Translations under genes and position numbers: made by a program
Part shown: positions 26,334-34,815 of the stretch, one piece after another
Layout of the letters: each line of letters opens with the position of its first letter
Position numbering within the stretch: position 1 is the stretch's first letter
Origin: Ruegeria sp. HKCCD4315
GTDB taxonomy: Bacteria > Pseudomonadota > Alphaproteobacteria > Rhodobacterales > Rhodobacteraceae
DNA: 64,000 bases
Reading direction: 5' to 3'
NCBI RefSeq assembly: GCF_013112245.1
Contig: NZ_WVRN01000002.1
Coordinates: forward strand, 806,001-870,000
The notes under the pieces: generated by a model
What the model saw: only the letters and a program-made list of their open reading frames with translations
Databases searched by the model: none
Told to the model about the DNA's origin: nothing

Positions 26334-27205
26334 CTGGCTGGATAGACGCGCATCATCACCTTTGGGATCTAAAGGCCGTTCACTACCCGTGGCTGATGGC
26401 CAAAGGCGTTGAGCGGTTTTTTGGAGACCCGTCTACCATTCAGCGGAACTACCTTTTGGGCGAATTCAACGCAGATGCCCAAGCTCAGGGCATCCGCGCC
26501 TCGGTCCATATTCAGGTGGGGGCCGAAGATGGGATGGCCGAAGCCCGGTGGGTTCAATCGGTGGCGGACGCCAACCCCAACTGGCCCATGGCACAAGTGG
26601 TCTTTTGCGACCTGACCGCACCGGATCTGACGGACCAATTGGATGCGTTCCAGCACCTCAGCACCGTACGTGGCGTGCGCCAGATCGTTGGCCGCGCGCC
26701 CGGAGAGGATGCGCAAACCGGCACCAACGCCCTGTTGGACGACCCCCGCTTTCTGACCGGTTTGCAAGAGGCCGGGCGACGAGGGTTAAGCTTTGATTTG
26801 CAACTGATCCCCGAACTCTACGAGAAAACCGCTCGTGTGTTGGCCAAAGCGCCAGACACGCAAGTTGCGCTTTGCCACGCTGGATCACCCCATGACCGCA
26901 GCACTGCGGGGTTGAATGAATGGGCCAAAAATCTGCGAACGCTGTCAGATTTGCCGCACGTGACCTGTAAACTCTCGGGTCTGGGCATGTTTGACCATCA
27001 CTGGTCGACCCAAAGCATCCGCCCGATTGTCGAGACAGGCCTTGACCAATTCGGCGCGCACCGAACCATGTATGGTTCGAATTTTCCGGTCGACAGCCTG
27101 TACAGCGACTACGCAACCCTCATGAGGGCCTATGCGGAATTAATCCCGGAAGAGGCCAAGTCGGCAGTGTTTCGTGAAACAGCAAAGCGGTTTTATAAGC
27201 TCTGA
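26330..27205 (+). CDS. Amidohydrolase-family (COG3618) lactonase-like hydrolase
   Basis: A 291-residue TIM-barrel metal hydrolase of the amidohydrolase 2 type. Motifs seen: DAHHHLWD at residues 6-13, a mid-protein ALCHAGSP, VTCKLSGLG and the C-terminal MYGSNFPVD with the metal Asp. Characterised relatives open lactones such as 2-pyrone-4,6-dicarboxylate or fuconolactone. It is coupled to the divergent SnoaL gene, and so probably acts in the same pathway as the 14-gene operon. Its end is 20 bases from the convergent CoA-ester lyase. Confidence 0.82.
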   Translation: MTGWIDAHHHLWDLKAVHYPWLMAKGVERFFGDPSTIQRNYLLGEFNADAQAQGIRASVHIQVGAEDGMAEARWVQSVADANPNWPMAQVVFCDLTAPDLTDQLDAFQHLSTVRGVRQIVGRAPGEDAQTGTNALLDDPRFLTGLQEAGRRGLSFDLQLIPELYEKTARVLAKAPDTQVALCHAGSPHDRSTAGLNEWAKNLRTLSDLPHVTCKLSGLGMFDHHWSTQSIRPIVETGLDQFGAHRTMYGSNFPVDSLYSDYATLMRAYAELIPEEAKSAVFRETAKRFYKL

Positions 27206-27225
27206 CGCCGAAGAACTGTGTAGGT

Positions 27226-28089
27226 TCATGCGAAACGGTCAGAAAACCGAGATCCCGCCTCAAGGACGCGCCGCGCTTTTTCGACGATCGGCAAGTCGAT
27301 CATCTTGTTGTCGAGCGAAACGGCACCACGACCTTCAGCCAGGGATTTTTCGTATGCAGCCACAATCCTCTGCGCCTGAGCAACTGCGTTTTTCGACGGG
27401 GTAAACGCAGTATTCAACGGCGACACTTGTGAAGGGTGGATTGCAAAACCGCCCTCAAACCCCAATTTGGCAGATCTTTCCACTGTCGTGCTGAAGGCGG
27501 GAATGTCGTGATACTGCGCGATGCTGCCGGCATAGCCCAAAGGGATTTTGCCGGCCGCCCGTGCTGCTGTCACGATCTGTTGGCTCGGATAAAGCAGACC
27601 GCCCCATTCGGGCTCCATGCCCATCTCCAGGCAAAAGTCTTCCGTCCCGAGATTCAACGCGATCAATCGCTCTTGTGCTGCAGCAATCATCGGCGCATTA
27701 AGCAACCCCACCGGGCTTTCGATCAAACCAATCAGGGACACGTCATCGCATCCCTTGGCATGAACGAAATCGGCAACTTTCTGAATAAATTCACGGTTTT
27801 CGACTTTTGGCAGGATCAAGTAATCGATCCCTGCCGCAGTCGCTGCAGACAGGTCATCCTCTAGAAGCGCGTCGTCGTTGTTTATCCTGACCGCTACCGA
27901 TTTGCCTTTATTCCGCAATACGGTCGTCGCACCGCGAAGCCTTTGCCGCCCATTCTCCTTTTCGGACTGCGGCACTGCATCTTCAAGATCAAGGATTATA
28001 ACATCAGCTTCCGTCCTTGCAGCTTTGGGGACGAGGGCTTCAACGTGCCCGGGGATATAGAGAAGCGACCTGAGAGATCTGTTTTTCAT
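27226..28089 (-). CDS. CitE-like CoA-ester lyase, probably (S)-citramalyl-CoA lyase
   Basis: A 287-residue member of the HpcH/HpaI–CitE family. Metal and substrate motifs: LLYIPGH near residues 9-15, IILDLEDAV, and IHPSQV in the C-terminal third. It is the last gene of a minus-strand set with MmgE/PrpD, hydratase and CoA-transferase genes; the same gene types make up the Pseudomonas itaconate operon, whose CitE-like member cleaves citramalyl-CoA to acetyl-CoA and pyruvate. Beta-methylmalyl-CoA cleavage is an alternative. It overlaps the MmgE/PrpD stop by 4 bases. Confidence 0.82.
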   Translation of the reverse strand: MKNRSLRSLLYIPGHVEALVPKAARTEADVIILDLEDAVPQSEKENGRQRLRGATTVLRNKGKSVAVRINNDDALLEDDLSAATAAGIDYLILPKVENREFIQKVADFVHAKGCDDVSLIGLIESPVGLLNAPMIAAAQERLIALNLGTEDFCLEMGMEPEWGGLLYPSQQIVTAARAAGKIPLGYAGSIAQYHDIPAFSTTVERSAKLGFEGGFAIHPSQVSPLNTAFTPSKNAVAQAQRIVAAYEKSLAEGRGAVSLDNKMIDLPIVEKARRVLEAGSRFSDRFA

Positions 28090-29504
28090 CCCGCGCGCGC
28101 CATCATTGGGGGCGACACCTGACCAAGCAATCCGGTGTCCAACAAAGGCGTATCGCCATGTGCCGCCAGATATGCCTGTGCCAATTCGACCGAGCAGCCG
28201 CAGGCGCGCACCTTTTGCATTAAGTCGGCTTTGGTCATGGGCATGGACGCACCGCCAGGAACAAAAGTCATTTCATGGCTGATCACTTGACCGTCTTTGA
28301 GTTCGACTGTGATCGTTTCCGGGGTTGTCGGACCGATGTCACCAGTGTCACCTTTCGGCAGATCGTACAGATCCAGCTCGATCGAAGCTGTCAGTTCGCG
28401 ACGCTGAGGATCGTTGAATCCGTCTGGCTCAAAGTCGCCGGGGACGACGCGGCCTTCCAGTAAACCAACGGCGATACAGTACCGCACCGAAAAGCGGGCC
28501 TCGGCGTCGTTGTCCGGTACACCAAAGCCTGCAACGCGATGGAACGGCGCGGGCATGCGGATTTTGACAGAAGCGATATCGCTTGGGTGTTTGATCTGTT
28601 GGCTCAACTCAATCGCACCGTAAATTGGGCGTTGTGTGTAGGCGCAGCTCGGCCACAGCTTTCGGATAACCGGGTACTGTTGAACAGCCTGGCCCAGTTC
28701 CATCGTCTTCATCATTTCACGAAAACCAATGGATTCCGGTGTGCCGTAAACCTTTGTAAACCCAAACTCGGAATCCCACAGATTACAGTTTCCAGTTGCG
28801 TCCGCGCGACCCAAAAGCGCCGCCCTCAGCCCAGCTTCCGCCGCCAATCCGGTATGAAGCGCTTTGGCGTCATAGCCGATCTGTGTCAGCAACCCGGAAG
28901 AAGACGACACCGCAAGCGCCATAGCATTGGACATTTGCCGCGCCGACAGCCCAAGTGCCTTGGACACTGCGGCAGCTGTCCCAATCGGACCCAATGTGGA
29001 TGTCGAGTGCCACCCGATGTCGTAGTGACCGTATCCCAGCGCTTTGCCCATCCAGATGATGGTCTCATACCCTACGATCCAGGCGTCATTCATTTCGTCA
29101 ATTGTCATCGGCACCTTGTGAGCAAGGCTCAGCAAAGCACTCAGAACCGGCGCGCTTGCGTGACTGGACCCGGACAGTTCGTAATCGTCGAAGTCCAGCG
29201 CCGCTGCACGCGCGCCATTGGCCAGCGCTGCACCGGTTATCGACAGCATCTCACCGCCACCAACCGGCGGAACTGACCCCTGTCTCAGGCCAAAAAGCAT
29301 TGCATCCGATGCCGCAGTGGCCTGACGCTCTGTCGCGCCCAAAACCATACAGGACAATGTGTCGATCAGCGTGAAACGCGCCTGTTCTCTCACTTCGGCG
29401 TCAACGCCAAGGTCCGACTGCGTTGCCCATTCCGCAAGACGCTCCGAGAAGTTCAGCACATTTGGTTTTGCCACGGTTTGCTCTGCGTCGAGTTTCGATT
29501 GCAT
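28086..29504 (-). CDS. MmgE/PrpD-family protein
   Basis: A 472-residue MmgE/PrpD-fold protein. Segments such as DTLSCMVLGA near residue 50, ALDFDDYELSGSSHASAPV and GYDAKALHTGLAAEAGL are family hallmarks. Relatives dehydrate 2-methylcitrate or isomerise/decarboxylate itaconate-related acids (mammalian IRG1). A member also lies in the Pseudomonas itaconate operon, where its role is not settled to my knowledge. The gene is 11 bases after the hydratase gene and overlaps the CitE-like gene by 4. Confidence 0.82.
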   Translation of the reverse strand: MQSKLDAEQTVAKPNVLNFSERLAEWATQSDLGVDAEVREQARFTLIDTLSCMVLGATERQATAASDAMLFGLRQGSVPPVGGGEMLSITGAALANGARAAALDFDDYELSGSSHASAPVLSALLSLAHKVPMTIDEMNDAWIVGYETIIWMGKALGYGHYDIGWHSTSTLGPIGTAAAVSKALGLSARQMSNAMALAVSSSSGLLTQIGYDAKALHTGLAAEAGLRAALLGRADATGNCNLWDSEFGFTKVYGTPESIGFREMMKTMELGQAVQQYPVIRKLWPSCAYTQRPIYGAIELSQQIKHPSDIASVKIRMPAPFHRVAGFGVPDNDAEARFSVRYCIAVGLLEGRVVPGDFEPDGFNDPQRRELTASIELDLYDLPKGDTGDIGPTTPETITVELKDGQVISHEMTFVPGGASMPMTKADLMQKVRACGCSVELAQAYLAAHGDTPLLDTGLLGQVSPPMMARAG

Positions 29505-29515
29505 AGGCCTGAACC

Positions 29516-30352
29516 TTAGAAAGTGGCTGTTGCTTGCATGGCTTTGGCCCCGTCATGGCGGCGCGCCCACAGCTGCATCGTGTTGTTTTCGCGAACACCT
29601 TCGATATGGAAGGGATTCATCCCTGCCAGAGGTGCAGTCCCGCGAAACTCAAAGGTCTTCGGGGCTTTTCCCATGGTGCGCTGGGCAAGGTCGACCAACA
29701 AGGTTGCCGTGAGCGGCCCATGAAAGACCAGACCGTCATACCCTTCAACCGAACGGGCATAATCCACGTCATAGTGAACCCGGTGCCCGTTAAAGGTCAG
29801 CGCCGAATAGCGGAACAGCATAACCTGTGTGGGCGAGATCACCTCGGACACTTCAGCTTGGTCAGGCGCTTGGGCTGGCATAGGTTTTGGGGCGTCAGGA
29901 TGCGGATCTTCGCGGTACACGATGTCATGCTCTTCGGTCAGAGCAAGCGTACCGTCGCCCAGGAAAACCTCATGCAGAACGGTCACGAAACATAATGAGC
30001 CGCTGCGCCCGTTCTTTTCCGCAATATGCTTGATCGTAGACCGCTTTTTGACCTGATCGCCAATCGGAACGGGTGCCAGAAATTCAAACCTGCCACCGGC
30101 CCACATCCGACGGGGCAGCGCGACAGGAGGGAGAAACCCCCCTTTTTTTGGATGGCCGTCCCTGCCCAACTCATCAGCTGGTTTCGCTTCAAGAAAGTAC
30201 AGCCAATGCCACAGGGGCGGCAAAACATCGCCGTTTTCCAACGTCGGTTCGCGACCAATCGTGGCCTGCATGAACTGGGCGGGCTCGGCGCGCAAACTGT
30301 CTTCGTGCGTCTGCGAACGTCCGATCCAGGAGTCTACGGCTTGCAACATCAT
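29516..30352 (-). CDS. MaoC/HTD2-type hydratase, probably itaconyl- or mesaconyl-CoA hydratase
   Basis: A 278-residue double-hot-dog protein with an N-terminal FAS1-type dehydratase region and a C-terminal MaoC-like half. The start MMLQAVDSW at 30352 follows GAGAGG and replaces a longer in-frame extension that has no support. In the Pseudomonas itaconate operon a protein of this size and type hydrates itaconyl-CoA to citramalyl-CoA. Mesaconyl-C4-CoA hydratase is the close alternative. It lies 19 bases after the CoA-transferase gene. Confidence 0.78.
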   Translation of the reverse strand: MMLQAVDSWIGRSQTHEDSLRAEPAQFMQATIGREPTLENGDVLPPLWHWLYFLEAKPADELGRDGHPKKGGFLPPVALPRRMWAGGRFEFLAPVPIGDQVKKRSTIKHIAEKNGRSGSLCFVTVLHEVFLGDGTLALTEEHDIVYREDPHPDAPKPMPAQAPDQAEVSEVISPTQVMLFRYSALTFNGHRVHYDVDYARSVEGYDGLVFHGPLTATLLVDLAQRTMGKAPKTFEFRGTAPLAGMNPFHIEGVRENNTMQLWARRHDGAKAMQATATF

Positions 30353-30371
30353 GTTGACCTCTCTGCTTTGG

Positions 30372-31499
30372 TCAGGCGAATTCAGCGCGCAGCGCCGGGC
30401 CATGCTGGTTGATTGCAGGAGAAGACGACAACGGGCTGACCTCTTCAACATCCACCCAACGAATTGGCGCTGCGGGTATCGCGATCGTTTCATTTCCTTC
30501 AGTTGTCACTTCGCGACGCCGCAAGGCTGGGTGGTTGCCCAGCGCTTCAACACTGTTGACTGCGCCATACGCGATGTTCGCTGCGGCCAACCGAGCCCGG
30601 AACTCTTGCAAGGTCAGCTCTCGCGACACCTTGGAAATCAGGTCCTCCAGCGCGTCGCGATTGGCAACCCGGTCATTGTTGGACGCAAATCTGGAGTCTG
30701 AGCCTGCGGTGTTCGAGCGCAAGACCTCTTGGCAAAACCGCTGCCACTCACGTTCATTTTGAATGGCGATTAACGTTAATGCGCCTTCGCTCGTTTCGAA
30801 CGCACCATAGGGGGCCATACTTGGATGGCGCAAACCCACGCGTTGCGGTGCACCTTTTCCGTATTCGCTGTGCATCAGCGGGACACTCATCCAGTCTGCT
30901 GCCACGTCGAACAACGAGACGGCCAAAGCAGCGCCTTCGCCCGTCATTTCACGACGCATCAGGGCTTCCAAAACGGCCGCGTGGGAGGTCATGCCTGCAC
31001 CAATATCACAAATCGATACGCCGATGCGTCCCATTTCGTTAACACCACCGCTGATTCCAGTGAGACCAGATTCAGCCTGAATCAGAAAGTCATAGGCCTT
31101 CAGATGCTTGACCGCGTCGCTTTCTCCATAGCCGGTGATGTCAACGGTAATGAGATGCGGATGCATTTCGCGCAACTCTGCCGAACCAAACCCGGCGCGC
31201 GCCATGGCACCCGGAGCAAGATTTTGAACAAAAACATCAGCCTGAGCGACAATCCGATGCAGCAAGGTCGCGTCTTCTTCAGTGCGGAAGTCAAGCGCCA
31301 GCGATTCCTTGCCTTGGTTGGTCCAGGCAAAATACGAACTTGTGCCTTTGGCCGCACGATCATAGCCACGCGCAAAATCCCCTTCTGCGCGTTCGATCTT
31401 GATGACACGTGCCCCGGCTTCGGCCAGTCGCGCAGTGCACAGCGGTGCCGCCAGTGCCTGTTCGATCGAGACCACGAGAATGTCTTTCAACGGCTTCAT
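30372..31499 (-). CDS. Family III CoA-transferase (CaiB/BaiF), probably itaconate or mesaconate CoA-transferase
   Basis: A 375-residue family III CoA-transferase with the catalytic Asp in VSICDIGAGM (about residue 165) and the N-terminal SIEQALAAP segment. The ATG ending at 31499 has AAGGA 7 bases upstream. It would activate the C5 dicarboxylate with succinyl-CoA, the first step of the pathway encoded by the four minus-strand genes. It is divergent from a LysR gene, with the inverted repeat 31577-31601 between. Confidence 0.83.
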   Translation of the reverse strand: MKPLKDILVVSIEQALAAPLCTARLAEAGARVIKIERAEGDFARGYDRAAKGTSSYFAWTNQGKESLALDFRTEEDATLLHRIVAQADVFVQNLAPGAMARAGFGSAELREMHPHLITVDITGYGESDAVKHLKAYDFLIQAESGLTGISGGVNEMGRIGVSICDIGAGMTSHAAVLEALMRREMTGEGAALAVSLFDVAADWMSVPLMHSEYGKGAPQRVGLRHPSMAPYGAFETSEGALTLIAIQNEREWQRFCQEVLRSNTAGSDSRFASNNDRVANRDALEDLISKVSRELTLQEFRARLAAANIAYGAVNSVEALGNHPALRRREVTTEGNETIAIPAAPIRWVDVEEVSPLSSSPAINQHGPALRAEFA

Positions 31500-31576
31500 T
31501 TCGGCATCCTTGCTGCGATCCATTTTAGGCAGGATAAAAGCGGCTAGCTTGAAAGAAAATTCATTGCTTTTGTATT

Positions 31577-31601
31577 TTTTGTTTAGTTATTTTAAACAAA
31601 A
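31577..31601. promoter_or_regulatory. LysR-type binding site abutting the regulator start codon
   Basis: TTTTGTTTA (31577-31585) and TAAACAAAA (31593-31601) are perfect inverted 9-base arms around a 7-base spacer; the core TTTA-N7-TAAA fits a LysR box. The right arm ends on the A of the LysR ATG, so binding would hinder LysR translation initiation region transcription, fitting autorepression, while acting on the divergent operon. Confidence 0.55.
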
Positions 31602-32488
31602 TGACGACTCACAAACTCCCTCCCCTTCACGCGTTACATGTGTTTGAAACCGTCGCCCGTCTGGGCGGTGTCCGGGCAGCCGCAGCCGAGTTGAACGTAA
31701 CCCCCCCAGCAGTCAGCCATCAGTTGGACAAATTGGAAGGATTTCTTGGGGCACCCTTGTTCATTCGCCGAGGGCGCAATCTGGTTCTCACCGAAGGCGC
31801 GCATGATTATCTGACAGAAGTCCGCCCCGGCCTAGAAGCGATTGGGCGTGCGACATCGGTTGCGACCCAACAATCTCAACGTGAAATTCTGACAATTGCG
31901 GCCCCGCCTACGCTGACCGCAATGTGGCTGATGCCCAAACTGCACGGGTTCTCGGAACTGTATCCCGATTTTGACATTCGTCTTCTCGATCGGATGACAT
32001 TCAACCCCGAAGAACGAGGCATTGATGTTGCCATTGAATATAGGTTCGAGGCCGACCCGGATTTGGTTTCACTGCAGTTTTTGCCAGACGAACTCGTTGC
32101 GTTGACCAGTACAGATTATGCTGAGGCGAACGCATTGCGGGCTTTGGATGACCTGAAAGGCGCGACGCTGATAGAAACTGAAAGGCGTCTGACGTCATGG
32201 AAAAAAGTGCTGGCAGGGCGATCCTGGCTGCGTCGTCAGCGTTTCTTTTCGGTCAGTTACTCATTGCACGCATTCGAGGCAGCAGCCCGAGGGATCGGCG
32301 TGGCTTTGGGCAATCGGGCCAATGCCGAGAGGATGCTGGCCGAAGGGCGACTGTGCATTCCCTTTGAACTGCCTTCCGAAACCGTGCCCCCTGCCCCGCG
32401 CTATTTCCTGAGCGCGGTTTCCCACCGCCAACGTCAGCCAAGGGTTCGCGCCTTCTGGGACTGGCTGGTCGTAGAGGCCGCGATGTAG
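31601..32488 (+). CDS. LysR-family regulator (GcvA-like)
   Basis: A 295-residue LysR protein with an N-terminal winged helix (residues 6-65; recognition segment VRAAAAELNVTPPAVSHQ) and a periplasmic-binding-type effector domain. It is divergent from the C5-dicarboxylate CoA genes, as is the LysR regulator in the Pseudomonas itaconate operon, so it probably responds to itaconate or a CoA-pathway intermediate. There is no clear Shine-Dalgarno site in the AT-rich leader. Confidence 0.87.
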   Translation: MTTHKLPPLHALHVFETVARLGGVRAAAAELNVTPPAVSHQLDKLEGFLGAPLFIRRGRNLVLTEGAHDYLTEVRPGLEAIGRATSVATQQSQREILTIAAPPTLTAMWLMPKLHGFSELYPDFDIRLLDRMTFNPEERGIDVAIEYRFEADPDLVSLQFLPDELVALTSTDYAEANALRALDDLKGATLIETERRLTSWKKVLAGRSWLRRQRFFSVSYSLHAFEAAARGIGVALGNRANAERMLAEGRLCIPFELPSETVPPAPRYFLSAVSHRQRQPRVRAFWDWLVVEAAM

Positions 32489-32525
32489 TTCGCCTTTTCG
32501 GGATCGCTTGCTACCACTTTCAGAT

Positions 32526-32545
32526 AGCCGCGCCTTTACGCGGCT
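32526..32545. terminator. Hairpin between convergent LysR and GlxA-type genes
   Basis: AGCCGCG (32526-32532) pairs with CGCGGCT (32539-32545) around CCTTTA. It overlaps the stop codon of the GlxA-type gene (TAA at 32536-32538) and is placed where both transcripts end. No T run, so only a weak terminator candidate. Confidence 0.3.
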
Positions 32546-33558
32546 GATCGGTCTGCCGTTGGACGCTCGCCAAATCTCGTTTTGTAGGCTTTCGAGAAAT
32601 TGACGATACTGGCGAACCCTGTCGCGACGGCAACATCAATGATGGACAGATCAGTACCGCGCAGCAACACCCGCGCCCGATCAAGACGCAAATTGCGATA
32701 ATATCGGGACGGGCTTGTCTTGAGGTGTTTGTTGAACAAACGTTCGATCTGCCGTCTTGAGATTTTTTCGTCTTCGATAAGTTCATCGACCGGAATTGGG
32801 TCCTGCAGCGAGTCCTCCATTTTCTTGAGGATACTCAGAAACGCGGGGTTCCGGGATCCGGCCATTTTCGACATGGCCTGGCGTTGCGACCGGTTGCTGT
32901 GGCAGTCGAAGTCGTGGACGCAATAATCCGCCACTTTCTGAGCGGTGCCGTTGTCGAAATCCGACTCGATGATGGACAGAGTCAAATCCAGGCCTGCAGT
33001 GCCCCCAGCGCTTGAGGCCACACCGTCATCAGCCACAACCCGCGACGGCAAACAGTCCAATTTTGGGAACATTTCTTCAAAGACCGGGGCCAGTGACCAG
33101 TGCAACGTCAATTGCGCTTCGTTTGCCAGCCCGGCCCGCGCCAATGTAAACGCGCCGGTTCCAATCGCAGCAACCCGACCGCCGAATCTGGCATGTCTAC
33201 GCAACCATTGCAGGGTTTCGGGACGGGCTTCCAAGTACCCGGCATTCCCCGAGCATACAATCACGTAATCTGAATGTCGCGTTGTACACAGGCCTGTCTG
33301 CGCAGGGATTTCGATTCCGTTCGAACACGTTGCATGCGCGCCGGTCTCGGTCATAATCGACCAGGTGTAACCTGTTTCCCCCGTAACGGAATTGGCGGCC
33401 CGCAGCGGTTCGATCCCAGCCGCAAAATCCAGCATGTTGGAACCGGGAAGCAGCAGAAAATAAAAATGGCGCTTCTGCGCAACGCCCGCAGAATGTCCGG
33501 CAGCGCTTGGGTGCTCGCCCTCCCGGCACCGGGTGATGGGTTTTGACTCAAGATACAT
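32536..33558 (-). CDS. GlxA-type AraC-family regulator
   Basis: A 340-residue regulator: N-terminal DJ-1/PfpI-like domain (residues 30-190, starting HFYFLLLPGSNMLDFAAG) and a C-terminal AraC helix-turn-helix pair (about 235-335; ISRRQIERLFNKHLKTSPSR, TGFASIVNFSKAYKTRFG). This architecture includes the choline/betaine/carnitine regulators GbdR and CdhR of Pseudomonas. It is the last gene of a minus-strand set that includes a ferredoxin reductase and an aminotransferase, supporting a role in quaternary-amine use. A GAGGAAAGG site lies 11 bases upstream. Confidence 0.85.
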   Translation of the reverse strand: MYLESKPITRCREGEHPSAAGHSAGVAQKRHFYFLLLPGSNMLDFAAGIEPLRAANSVTGETGYTWSIMTETGAHATCSNGIEIPAQTGLCTTRHSDYVIVCSGNAGYLEARPETLQWLRRHARFGGRVAAIGTGAFTLARAGLANEAQLTLHWSLAPVFEEMFPKLDCLPSRVVADDGVASSAGGTAGLDLTLSIIESDFDNGTAQKVADYCVHDFDCHSNRSQRQAMSKMAGSRNPAFLSILKKMEDSLQDPIPVDELIEDEKISRRQIERLFNKHLKTSPSRYYRNLRLDRARVLLRGTDLSIIDVAVATGFASIVNFSKAYKTRFGERPTADRSAA

Positions 33559-33576
33559 GCGCTGTCGTGCCTTTCC

Positions 33577-34791
33577 TCAGACTTTAAGAAGTGATTTGAG
33601 ATCAGTAGCTGTATCCGCAACCATCTGGGGATGCGGGGATTTTCCGGATTCGATCAGCCGTTTCGCAACCATGTAGGCGCGCGGGTCGTTCATCGCATCC
33701 GCGGCGATAAGCTGGGCATCGCGGTAGTACCAGACTGAAGTCGACCCATCCTCGCCTTCACGAGAAACGACCTGATCGTAGCCGGCATTCAGACCAGCAA
33801 TCTGAAGCTTCACATGGTACTGATCAGACCAAAACCAGGGTTTTGCTTCATAAGGCTTGGTTGCACCCATGATGTTCTCAGCAACCGCTTCGGCCTGATC
33901 AATGGCGTTGCCGACGCTTTCCAGGCGGATCTGTGCATCACCATGCGGAAACGTCGCACAGTCTCCTGCCGCCCAGATACAAGGATGCGAGGTGCGGCCC
34001 CATGTGTCTGTCTTGATGCCGTTTTCAACGTCTACACCGGCGGCTTCGGCAAGGGCCGTGTTTGGCGTGATGCCGATCCCGAAAACAACAAAATCGGCCG
34101 GGATCACCTCACCATTGGCAAGCTCCACCCCGTCTGCGCGCTCTACTCCGGTAACGCGTGCAATCTTGGTATCTTCAAAAATGCGTACGTTGTTGGCATC
34201 GTGCAGGTCGCGGAAGTACTGAGCGGTTTCCGGGGCAGCAACCCGCTGCAAAATGCGCGGAGCGGCTTCGATCAGTGTAACTTCAAGATCAAGCTTTGCA
34301 GCAACGGCAGCAACTTCCAGGCCAATATAGCCCCCGCCAATGATGACGATCTTTCGCCCTTGCTTGAACTCGGGCGCAATTGCATCGATGTCGGCGATGC
34401 CACGGATTGTATAGGTCCCGGGCAGAGTACCACCGATGCTCTCGGGCAGGCGGTTGGGGGTCGAGCCGGTTGCGAGGACCAGATGCTCAAACGCCAGCGT
34501 TTGGTCGCCACAAACAAGTGTCTGGTTGTCTGCCGATATCTCGGTGACTTGCTGGTTCAGGTGCAGGTCGATCTGATGCTCGTCAAAGAAGCTTTCGGGC
34601 CTCAGGAAAAGACGGTCACGCGGCAGCTCGCCCAGAAGATAAGCTTTGGAAAGAGGCGGCCGCTGATAGGGCGGGTGCGCCTCTTCACCGATCAGGGCAA
34701 TTGGCTTGTCATAACCAAGATTGCGCAGTTTGACGGCAGCGGAGCAACCAGCTTGCCCCGCCCCCACAATGATGACACCGTAATTGGTCAT
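33577..34791 (-). CDS. FAD-dependent ferredoxin/rubredoxin reductase-type oxidoreductase
   Basis: A 404-residue two-dinucleotide-binding flavoprotein: FAD motif VGAGQAGCSAA (residues 9-19), RPPLSK, NAD motif IIGGGYIGLE, the FAD-ribose motif IWAAGDCATF and a C-terminal reductase domain. The family passes electrons from NAD(P)H to ferredoxins feeding oxygenases. There is no ferredoxin gene beside it. It may serve the Rieske oxygenase at 42024-43112, which has no reductase of its own in the window. Confidence 0.87.
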   Translation of the reverse strand: MTNYGVIIVGAGQAGCSAAVKLRNLGYDKPIALIGEEAHPPYQRPPLSKAYLLGELPRDRLFLRPESFFDEHQIDLHLNQQVTEISADNQTLVCGDQTLAFEHLVLATGSTPNRLPESIGGTLPGTYTIRGIADIDAIAPEFKQGRKIVIIGGGYIGLEVAAVAAKLDLEVTLIEAAPRILQRVAAPETAQYFRDLHDANNVRIFEDTKIARVTGVERADGVELANGEVIPADFVVFGIGITPNTALAEAAGVDVENGIKTDTWGRTSHPCIWAAGDCATFPHGDAQIRLESVGNAIDQAEAVAENIMGATKPYEAKPWFWSDQYHVKLQIAGLNAGYDQVVSREGEDGSTSVWYYRDAQLIAADAMNDPRAYMVAKRLIESGKSPHPQMVADTATDLKSLLKV

Positions 34792-34815
34792 TTCATCGGC
34801 CTCTCAAAGTCACGC

